From assembly GCA_021777285.1 (NCBI GenBank), contig JAJYDR010000099.1, forward strand, positions 1 to 8,701: a stretch of 8,701 bases of DNA, given 5' to 3'. The position numbers and the translations under genes are program-made. Source of the DNA: Actinomycetes bacterium. Its GTDB lineage: Bacteria > Actinomycetota > Acidimicrobiia > Acidimicrobiales > RAAP-2. The notes under the pieces are model-generated. The model saw nothing but the letters and a program-made list of their open reading frames with translations. It was not told where the DNA came from and made no database searches. Every line of letters begins with the position of its first letter. Position 1 is the stretch's first letter. Shown in pieces: positions 1-7,147 of the stretch.

Positions 1-765
1 CTCACCGACCACGTCATCGGGCGTCAAGGTCACGTCGAGCTTCGCGTAGACCTGGCTGAAGTAGGCGACGGACTGGTCCACGAGGATGTGCCAGAGTCGG
101 CGGGTCTCGGGGTCGCCGCCCTGCAGTAGCACGACCCGGGCACGGCTTCGGCGTTGGAACGCCTCGCTTGCGTCGAAGGCGGACCGGGCACCCTGGTAGA
201 AGGTGTTGAGATCCCCGATGGACAACTCGGCGATCGCCCGGTCCTCGCCCAGGTCGAGGAGGTGTTCGATGAGCATCCCGAAGGGGGTGCCCCAGTCGCC
301 GACGTGGTTGCGCGCGATCACGCGGTTGCCGACGAGCCGTTCGGTGCGCGCCAATGCGTCACCGATCACCGTCGAGCGCAGGTGACCGACGTGCATCTCC
401 TTGGCGACGTTCGGGGCCGAGTAGTCGATGACGACGGTCTTGGGTGGCGCGACGACGGAGAGCCCGAGCCGCTCGTCGTCGATGAGTGCGGACAACTGCG
501 AGGCGAGGAAGGCCGGATCGAGCGTGATGTTCAAGAAGCCCGGCCCCGCGACGTCGATCGTCGCAACACCGTCGAGGTCACCGCTCGCGGCGATCTCCGT
601 CGCGACGTCACGCGGGGGGCGACCGAGGGACTTCGCGACCGCCATGACGCCGTTCGCCTGGAAGTCGGCCCGCTCGGAGGTCCGAAGCACCGGGTCGCTG
701 CCCGGCACGAGGCGATGAAAGGATCGCGCAAGCCGCTCGACCAAGATCTCGTAGGTTGAGCCCAT
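1..765 (-). CDS. argS: Arginyl-tRNA synthetase, N-terminal 255 codons (partial at the left edge)
   Basis: This cytoplasmic class I aminoacyl-tRNA synthetase attaches arginine to tRNA-Arg using ATP. The frame from ATG at 765 stays open for exactly 255 codons to base 1, so the 3' part (usual total about 550-590 residues) lies outside the window. Residues 1 to about 90 look like the N-terminal additional domain that binds the tRNA elbow. They are followed by the catalytic entry [20 protein letters not shown], whose HVGH (residues 125-128) is the HIGH-type ATP-binding motif, and then by the family signature [17 protein letters not shown]. The start is supported by a GGGAG Shine-Dalgarno sequence about 9 bases upstream. 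The gene is divergent from acnA, with 69 bases between start codons. The KMSKS-like loop and anticodon-binding domain are not visible here. Identification is near certain from the motifs. Confidence 0.96.
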   Translation of the reverse strand, partial: MGSTYEILVERLARSFHRLVPGSDPVLRTSERADFQANGVMAVAKSLGRPPRDVATEIAASGDLDGVATIDVAGPGFLNITLDPAFLASQLSALIDDERLGLSVVAPPKTVVIDYSAPNVAKEMHVGHLRSTVIGDALARTERLVGNRVIARNHVGDWGTPFGMLIEHLLDLGEDRAIAELSIGDLNTFYQGARSAFDASEAFQRRSRARVVLLQGGDPETRRLWHILVDQSVAYFSQVYAKLDVTLTPDDVVGE

Positions 766-773
766 CGGGCCAG

Positions 774-779
774 TCTCCC
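774..779 (-). promoter_or_regulatory. Shine-Dalgarno site of argS
   Basis: On the minus strand GGGAG lies about 9 bases before the argS ATG, at normal spacing for pairing with the 16S rRNA 3' end. It fixes the start at 765. It also shows that argS is translated from a leadered mRNA, unlike several other genes in this window whose promoter hexamers sit right against the start codon. Confidence 0.7.
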
Positions 780-822
780 ACGCGCGGCCCCGCGGCCGAA
801 GACGGTACCTCGCCAGAGGGGG

Positions 823-829
823 CAGAATA
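823..829. promoter_or_regulatory. Putative overlapping -10 elements for divergent argS and acnA
   Basis: The plus strand reads CAGAAT at 823-828, six bases before the acnA ATG, which places a start of transcription at or next to the start codon. The minus strand reads TATTCT at 829-824, a good -10 match that would start argS mRNA near 817 and give a leader of about 50 bases containing its Shine-Dalgarno site. The two hexamers overlap almost completely, as in bidirectional promoters built on a symmetric -10. No convincing -35 is visible on either side. A second minus-strand candidate, TACCGT at 807-802, cannot be excluded. This is inference from spacing only. Confidence 0.35.
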
Positions 830-834
830 GGGAG

Positions 835-3513
<2,679 letters not shown>

Positions 3514-3522
3514 CCAGTCGTT

Positions 3523-3566
3523 GCTACACCTGCACCGGTGTACGGGTACGCCGGTGCAGGTGTAGC
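3523..3566 (+). terminator. Perfect 16-bp hairpin after acnA, overlapping the next promoter
   Basis: Arm 3523-3538 (GCTACACCTGCACCGG) is the exact reverse complement of 3551-3566, around a 12-base loop in which GTAC and GTAC can pair further. It starts 9 bases after the acnA stop. No T-tract follows, so it would be a U-less hairpin terminator of the kind often described in actinobacteria. The left part also contains the palindrome CACCGGTG (3533-3540), and GGTGTA occurs twice (3537, 3559), so a protein operator is an alternative reading. The right arm runs into the TAGCGT hexamer of the next gene. Confidence 0.65.
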
Positions 3567-3568
3567 GT
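3563..3568 (+). promoter_or_regulatory. Putative -10 hexamer TAGCGT giving a leaderless mRNA
   Basis: TAGCGT is followed by exactly six bases (CCGGTT) and then ATG at 3575. A -10 at -12 to -7 would place transcription start on the A of the start codon. No Shine-Dalgarno sequence is present. The first four bases lie inside the right arm of the acnA hairpin. No TTGACA-like -35 is seen; that region is the hairpin itself. The same hexamer and spacing recur at three other genes in this window. Confidence 0.55.
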
Positions 3569-3574
3569 CCGGTT

Positions 3575-3832
3575 ATGGGCGTCCCATCCGACGAGCATTT
3601 CGAGGACGCCGCGGTCGAGGCGTTCGTGTCCCAACCGGCGCAGCACACCGACGAGGACGAGGTCATCGCGCTCGACGAACCTCGTGCAGCGGTGCGCCTG
3701 TCCTGGCGGCGGCGTCTCACCCATTTCTTCTTTGAGAAGAAGCCGAGCCAGTACTCCTCGATCGCCCCGCGCGCACCCGACGGGCGACGGACCAAGCCCT
3801 TCTTCTTCAACGGCAACGGCCGTGGTCGCTAG
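3575..3832 (+). CDS. Hypothetical 85-residue charged protein
   Basis: I do not recognise this gene. The 85-residue product has an acidic N-terminal half (SDEHFEDAAVEAF, HTDEDEVIALDE, residues 5-35) and a basic C-terminal half (RLSWRRR at 41-47 and several Arg/Lys up to the end). It has two triple-phenylalanine tracts, HFFFEKK at 50-56 and PFFFNG at 75-80, and no signal peptide or membrane segment. The start is chosen because a TAGCGT hexamer ends six bases before the ATG, giving a leaderless start, and no better in-frame start exists. Its last 11 bases overlap the GTG of the next gene, so the two are probably co-transcribed and translationally coupled. A soluble partner of the downstream membrane protein is conceivable but only a guess. 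The reverse-strand frame here looks like a shadow. Confidence 0.6.
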   Translation: MGVPSDEHFEDAAVEAFVSQPAQHTDEDEVIALDEPRAAVRLSWRRRLTHFFFEKKPSQYSSIAPRAPDGRRTKPFFFNGNGRGR

Positions 3833-4256
3833 CGCGCTTCGCGGTCGCGCCCACCACGGTGACACCCGCAACGCGGGACTCGTACTTCGGGCACGGAACC
3901 GGTTGCGCGAGCGCACCTGGAAGATCGCGGTGTTCGGTGTCCTCGTCGGCCCGTTCGCCGCGCTCACGCAGGCGGGACCCAACGCCGCCGGCGAGACCGA
4001 CCTGCACCGAGCACTCGCGTCCATGATCCTCATTGTGGCACTGGTGCTCGTGGGTGAGGGCGCCTCGATCCTCTACTTCCTATTCGACCGCAAACGCGCG
4101 ACCCTGACCGACACGTCGAAACCGGTCCCTCACCACGGAATCGATGGGTGCGGGCGTGAGCTCGAGTTGGCGCCGCGTCCCTATCGGCACGCAAGCGTAA
4201 CGCGGCTGATACCGTGCGCAACCCGACCGACGCCACCGGCGTCGTCGCGACCGTAA
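3822..4256 (+). CDS. Small membrane protein with two predicted transmembrane segments
   Basis: I do not recognise the family. From GTG at 3822 the product has 144 residues. A basic N-terminus (residues 1-33, rich in Arg) leads to hydrophobic segment WKIAVFGVLVGPFAALTQAG (33-52), a short polar loop, a second segment LASMILIVALVLVGEGASIL (65-84), then a basic flank (FDRKR) and a Pro/Arg-rich tail. The positive charges flanking both segments suggest both ends are cytoplasmic. The start is uncertain: GTG overlaps the previous gene's stop by 11 bases, which fits coupling, but later GTG or TTG starts are possible. The open frame upstream of 3822 is just the previous gene read in another frame. The stop TAA at 4254-4256 is one base from the stop of the converging gene. 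The tail (residues 127-133) is encoded by one arm of a 19-base inverted repeat. Confidence 0.55.
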   Translation: MVASALRGRAHHGDTRNAGLVLRARNRLRERTWKIAVFGVLVGPFAALTQAGPNAAGETDLHRALASMILIVALVLVGEGASILYFLFDRKRATLTDTSKPVPHHGIDGCGRELELAPRPYRHASVTRLIPCATRPTPPASSRP

Positions 4257-4310
4257 CCTAATCCGCGTTGCCGCGCGGCGGTTCGTCACCCCGCACGGTA
4301 TCAGCCGCGT
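4200..4310. repeat. 19-bp perfect inverted repeat centred on convergent stop codons
   Basis: Bases 4200-4218 (ACGCGGCTGATACCGTGCG) are the exact reverse complement of 4292-4310, with 73 bases between. The axis falls at 4255, inside the TAA of the plus-strand gene and three bases from the TAG of the minus-strand gene. Each arm lies in the last codons of one gene: residues 127-133 of the plus gene and about 156-162 of the minus gene. The inner 73 bases contain smaller hairpins such as GACGCC-ACC-GGCGTC. I see no extension of the match beyond 19 bases. It could act as a bidirectional terminator or mRNA-end stem, or be a relic of an inverted duplication. Confidence 0.85.
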
Positions 4311-4776
4311 CACTCGTTCCCGCGAGGCTCGCGCGAAGCAGGTTCAGCCCGACGAGCAAGAGCACGACCACACCAACGCCCACCCCGACCGAGATCAGGG
4401 TGTTCGAGAAGTCACGCTCGCTCAAGCGACCGCCGATGGTGAGGTGCGCCGAAGCGCTCAAGATGTCCCGAACGCCGGCGAGCACGCCGATCTCGAGAAA
4501 GGGGCGCACCGGAAACGAGGCGGAGCGCAGTCGGCCAAAGACCGTGTGAGCGATGTCGAGCAAAATGACCACGACGAGGATACCGTCGATCGCGTTGATC
4601 ACCACGCCGGCGAAAGACCCTTGATGGCGTAGGAACTCCACGACGGTATGGACGAGCACCACGCTCGCCACGAGCAGCAGGCTGGCCACGATCGCGTACT
4701 CAACGATGACGATGGCCCAGCGCAAGCACCGGTCGGGCAAAGTCTCCTCGGCGTCGACGTCGGGGAAGGTTCGCAT
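4258..4776 (-). CDS. PsiE-family (phosphate-starvation-inducible E type) membrane protein
   Basis: The 172-residue inner-membrane protein has four predicted transmembrane segments at about 20-47, 57-80, 88-112 and 125-150, short loops and a polar C-terminal tail. The stretch SFPVRPFLEIGVLAGVRDIL (87-106) resembles the conserved core of the PsiE family, as do the overall length and four-helix layout. In E. coli psiE responds to phosphate starvation, but its molecular function is unknown, so the name does not give an activity here. ATG at 4776 is chosen over the upstream open frame to 4950 because that frame runs back into the hydrolase gene and because TAGGGT ends 7 bases before this ATG. A GTG directly upstream (4779) is a less likely alternative start. 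Its stop is one base from that of the converging membrane-protein gene. No Pho-box-like repeat is evident upstream. Confidence 0.72.
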   Translation of the reverse strand: MRTFPDVDAEETLPDRCLRWAIVIVEYAIVASLLLVASVVLVHTVVEFLRHQGSFAGVVINAIDGILVVVILLDIAHTVFGRLRSASFPVRPFLEIGVLAGVRDILSASAHLTIGGRLSERDFSNTLISVGVGVGVVVLLLVGLNLLRASLAGTSDAADTVRGDEPPRGNAD

Positions 4777-4783
4777 CACAGCG

Positions 4784-4789
4784 ACCCTA
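4784..4789 (-). promoter_or_regulatory. Putative -10 hexamer TAGGGT of the PsiE-family gene
   Basis: On the minus strand TAGGGT is followed by seven bases (CGCTGTG) and ATG at 4776, so transcription would start at or within a base or two of the start codon. No Shine-Dalgarno sequence and no clear -35 are present. It sits in the 34-base gap after the hydrolase stop, suggesting the gene has its own promoter despite tight packing. Confidence 0.5.
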
Positions 4790-4810
4790 GCGGGCGAGCG
4801 GGTGTCTTCG

Positions 4811-5362
4811 CTAGGCCCAGCGCGCGAGAACGTCGCTCGCAGACGTGACCGTGGCGAAGGTGCCGTCGAGCGCCGCGAGGAAGGCCGCGTGGACGTGGTC
4901 CGCCCCGACGTGAACCCCGTTGAAGATCTGATCGCTCGTCGCGCACGCATCGGCTACGACCACGCAGTCCAAACCTCGCTCGCTCGCGGCACGGGTTGTT
5001 GAGTCGACGCACATGTGGGTCATCATCCCGGCGATCACCACCTGCGTCGCTCCGATCGCCTCGAGGTGGTGCGCGAGGGTCGTGTCGACAAAGGCGTTTG
5101 GCCGGTGCTTCTCGATCACCGTCTCACCCGGACCCGGCTCGACCGAGTGATGGATTAGCGCACCCTCGGTGTCGGGCAGGAAGAACGTCGCACCCGGTCG
5201 GTCAGAGACGTGGCGGACGTGCACGATTGGTTGGCCGAGCGCGCGAGCGCGCGCGAGCAGCACCGCGGCCCGATCGGCCGCGGCCTCGGGTCCGCTCAGT
5301 GCCATGCGCCCGCCCGGGAAGTAGTCGTTCTGGATATCGATGAGCAGCAGTGCAGTGGTCAC
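4811..5362 (-). CDS. Isochorismatase-like cysteine hydrolase
   Basis: This 183-residue soluble enzyme belongs to the isochorismatase-like superfamily, which includes isochorismatases, nicotinamidases, carbamoyl-amide hydrolases and others. The catalytic triad is visible: Asp9 in LLLIDIQNDYFPGG, Lys85 in VIEKHRPNAF and nucleophile Cys118 in GMMTHMCVDSTTRAA, with the usual non-proline cis-peptide position at Gly112-Met113. The zinc-binding Asp-x-His motif of nicotinamidases is not evident after strand two (HVRHVSDRPGATFFLP), which argues against PncA. The length fits a stand-alone hydrolase without the aryl-carrier domain of EntB. The substrate cannot be assigned, and no siderophore or nicotinate genes are adjacent. 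GTG at 5362 is the start because it gives the canonical N-terminus and lies six bases after TAGCGT. The neighbours, SulP upstream and PsiE-family downstream, are co-directional at 29- and 34-base gaps. Confidence 0.9.
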   Translation of the reverse strand: MTTALLLIDIQNDYFPGGRMALSGPEAAADRAAVLLARARALGQPIVHVRHVSDRPGATFFLPDTEGALIHHSVEPGPGETVIEKHRPNAFVDTTLAHHLEAIGATQVVIAGMMTHMCVDSTTRAASERGLDCVVVADACATSDQIFNGVHVGADHVHAAFLAALDGTFATVTSASDVLARWA

Positions 5363-5368
5363 GGGGTC

Positions 5369-5374
5369 ACGCTA
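5369..5374 (-). promoter_or_regulatory. Putative -10 hexamer TAGCGT of the cysteine hydrolase gene
   Basis: On the minus strand CTAGCGT is followed by six bases (GACCCC) and GTG at 5362, the spacing of a leaderless start. The 29-base gap after the SulP stop has no Shine-Dalgarno sequence and no hairpin. The arrangement CTAGCGTGACCCCGTG closely resembles CTAGGGTGACGTCGTG before the SulP gene. Confidence 0.55.
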
Positions 5375-5391
5375 GTGGCGTCTCGATCGGC

Positions 5392-7095
5392 CTAGTGACC
5401 CATGGCGTGCGTCGCGGCCGCATCGACGCTGTCGAAGTGCTCGAGGTCACGAACGTGGCGATCGACGGCGTTGGCGAGCTGGTGACGAACGGTGTCGTTC
5501 GCGCGCGCGACGATCACCCCGACGTGTTCGGCGGCCAGGTCAGCGACGATCTCGGTGAGCGACTGCAGACCGGTGTAGTCGATGTCGGACATCGCGACCG
5601 CGTCGAGCACGACATGCTTGGTCGATGGATTCTTCGCCAGCAGCTCGTGGAGCTCGCGGCGAAAGACCCCCGCGTTGGCGAAGTACAGCGCCTCGTCGAA
5701 GAAGACGGCGAGCACGCGGTCCACGTGCTCGACGTCGTGACGACCCATCGGCTCCCAGCTCGTGGTGCCCCGACGACGCCCGAGCTCGACCATGTGCGGA
5801 CGCGCCGAGCGCCAGGTCCGCAGCACGACAGCGAGTCCGACGGCGACGGCGACGGCGAGCTCCACCCCGAGGACGATCACCCCAAAGGCCGAGATGAGCG
5901 CCACGACGAACTCGGCACGACTGGCGCGCCAGATGGCACGGAACTGCTCGACCTTGATGAGCCGGCCCGCGATGAAGAAGAGCACGCCGGCGAGCACGGC
6001 CATCGGGATCTGGTGGGCGTAGGCGGCGAGCGGGGACAGCGCGAGGGCGACGAGCGCGGCGACCACGCCGGGCAGTCGCGTTCGCCCCCCGGCGAGCCGG
6101 GTCACCGTGGTGCGCGCGGGGCTCGCGTCGACGGGAAAGGTCCCGAGCAGTCCCGCCGCGAGGTTGGCGACGCCCACGCCGACGAAATCACGACTGAGGT
6201 CTTCGGCGATGCCGATCTCGTCGGCCGAGACCCGCGAGGTCATCGCGCTCTGGGAGATGACGACGATCGCGAGGGTGATCGAGGTCGCCGCCACGACGCC
6301 CCACTGGTGGACCGAGAGCCAACGCAGCCGCCACGTCGGCACGCCGACGATGACGGTACCGAGCTCAGTGACCCCGTGGTGGTTGAGTGAGAGCACGGCG
6401 GTCAGCGTGGTCGCCACCGCCACGGCGAGCAGGGCCGTCGGCCAACGGGGGTTAATTCGCTCCCCAATCACCATCAAGGCGACGGTGCCGAGGGCGAGCG
6501 CGAGCGGCCAGCCCTGGACGTGGGCGAGCTCGCCCGCGACGGCGTGCAGGCGCGCGCCGACCGTCTCGCCGCCACCGAGCACACCGAGGGCCGTGGGCAA
6601 CTGGTGCACGATGATGATCACCCCGATACCGGCCATGAAGCCCGTGATGATGGGCGCCGAGAGGAAGTCCGCCATCCACCCGAGGCGAAGCAGTCCCACG
6701 CCCGCGACGAGCAGACCGGTCACGATCGCCGTCGCCGCAACGAGGGCGAGGTACTGTGGCGAACCAGTGACCGCGAGGTGCGCGATCGCAACGGCGAACA
6801 GTGGCGCGATAGTGGAGTCGGCCCCCACCGAGACGATGGGATTCGAGCCGAAGAGCGTGAAGGCGAGGGTGGCCGCGATGAAGGCGATCATCGCGAGGAA
6901 GGCTGGCACACCCGCGAGCTGTGATGTCGCGAGCTGCTCGGGGATCGCGATGGCGAGCAGGGTGATCCCCGCGAGGACTTCGCGCGGCGCACTGACGCGA
7001 GTGACGCCGCGAAAGAGATTCGCGAGTCCGTGCGTCGAAACGCGCCGCGCAACGGGCGTGCGCGGCGCGGGGTGACGTTTGGATTCGTGACCCAC
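5392..7095 (-). CDS. SulP-family anion transporter with C-terminal STAS domain
   Basis: The 567-residue inner-membrane protein is of the SulP (SLC26-like) family, which moves sulfate, bicarbonate, dicarboxylates or other anions. After a basic N-terminus (residues 1-30) come many hydrophobic segments filling roughly 38-435, including VSVGADSTIAPLFAVAIAHL and FLSAPIITGFMAGIGVIIIV, then the conserved stretch LSRDFVGVGVANLAAGLLGT and SPARTTVTRLAGGRTRLPG. A cytoplasmic STAS domain follows (about 455-560), with the typical VVLDAVAMSDIDYTGLQSL starting at 495. The substrate cannot be read from sequence: bicarbonate or sulfate are the usual guesses, and no carbonic anhydrase or sulfate-assimilation gene is adjacent. 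GTG at 7095 is chosen because TAGGGT ends six bases upstream and the hairpin of the preceding gene leaves no room for a longer start. The gene is intact. Confidence 0.93.
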   Translation of the reverse strand: MGHESKRHPAPRTPVARRVSTHGLANLFRGVTRVSAPREVLAGITLLAIAIPEQLATSQLAGVPAFLAMIAFIAATLAFTLFGSNPIVSVGADSTIAPLFAVAIAHLAVTGSPQYLALVAATAIVTGLLVAGVGLLRLGWMADFLSAPIITGFMAGIGVIIIVHQLPTALGVLGGGETVGARLHAVAGELAHVQGWPLALALGTVALMVIGERINPRWPTALLAVAVATTLTAVLSLNHHGVTELGTVIVGVPTWRLRWLSVHQWGVVAATSITLAIVVISQSAMTSRVSADEIGIAEDLSRDFVGVGVANLAAGLLGTFPVDASPARTTVTRLAGGRTRLPGVVAALVALALSPLAAYAHQIPMAVLAGVLFFIAGRLIKVEQFRAIWRASRAEFVVALISAFGVIVLGVELAVAVAVGLAVVLRTWRSARPHMVELGRRRGTTSWEPMGRHDVEHVDRVLAVFFDEALYFANAGVFRRELHELLAKNPSTKHVVLDAVAMSDIDYTGLQSLTEIVADLAAEHVGVIVARANDTVRHQLANAVDRHVRDLEHFDSVDAAATHAMGH

Positions 7096-7101
7096 GACGT
7101 C

Positions 7102-7107
7102 ACCCTA
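7102..7107 (-). promoter_or_regulatory. Putative -10 hexamer TAGGGT of the SulP gene
   Basis: On the minus strand TAGGGT is followed by six bases (GACGTC) and the GTG start at 7095, implying a leaderless mRNA. The hexamer directly abuts the hairpin that ends the upstream gene, so the whole -35 region is hairpin sequence. No Shine-Dalgarno sequence is available. Confidence 0.55.
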
Positions 7108-7141
7108 GGCCCGGTGCCCGACTCACGTCGGACACCGGGCC
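7108..7141 (-). terminator. 15-bp hairpin after the secreted repeat protein gene
   Basis: Arms 7108-7122 and 7127-7141 pair around the four-base loop 7123-7126. The arms differ from perfect complementarity at one position, 7117 against 7132. In plus-strand RNA that is a C-A mismatch, but in minus-strand RNA it is a U-G wobble, so the hairpin is fully paired only in the transcript of the minus-strand gene that stops seven bases upstream. No T-tract follows. This strand asymmetry supports a terminator for the 8698-7148 gene. Confidence 0.7.
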
Positions 7142-7147
7142 GGACGA

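Noticed and set aside
154..759. Plus-strand open frame opposite argS
   Set aside because: The minus strand here carries the HVGH motif and the [10 protein letters not shown] signature of ArgRS, so this frame is a shadow.
831..834. GGAG before acnA as a Shine-Dalgarno site
   Set aside because: It is immediately next to the ATG with no spacer, so it cannot pair with 16S rRNA while the start codon is in the P site.
3684..3821. N-terminal extension of the two-helix membrane protein back to ATG 3684
   Set aside because: This part is the 85-residue gene read in another frame and gives a Pro/Ser/Arg-rich low-complexity stretch. The GTG at 3822, overlapping the stop, is a more natural start.
4777..4950. 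N-terminal extension of the PsiE-family protein to 4950
   Set aside because: It would run through the hydrolase gene's 3' end and is Arg/Ser-rich shadow sequence. The ATG at 4776 has a promoter hexamer right before it.
4811..5362. Nicotinamidase (pncA) assignment for the cysteine hydrolase
   Set aside because: The Asp-Lys-Cys triad is shared across the superfamily, but the metal-binding Asp-x-His site of nicotinamidases is not visible.
5836..5862. GACGGC tandem run as a simple-sequence phase-variation tract
   Set aside because: The run is short and imperfect, its unit is a multiple of three, and it encodes an Ala-Val membrane stretch of SulP, so a change in repeat number would not shift the frame.
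5350..6390. Long plus-strand open frame of 346 codons opposite the SulP gene
   Set aside because: It is antisense to a clearly coding SulP/STAS gene. Its product is a low-complexity Arg/Asp/Glu/Gly/His-rich chain typical of high-GC shadow frames. The same applies to the plus-strand frame at 6107-7075.
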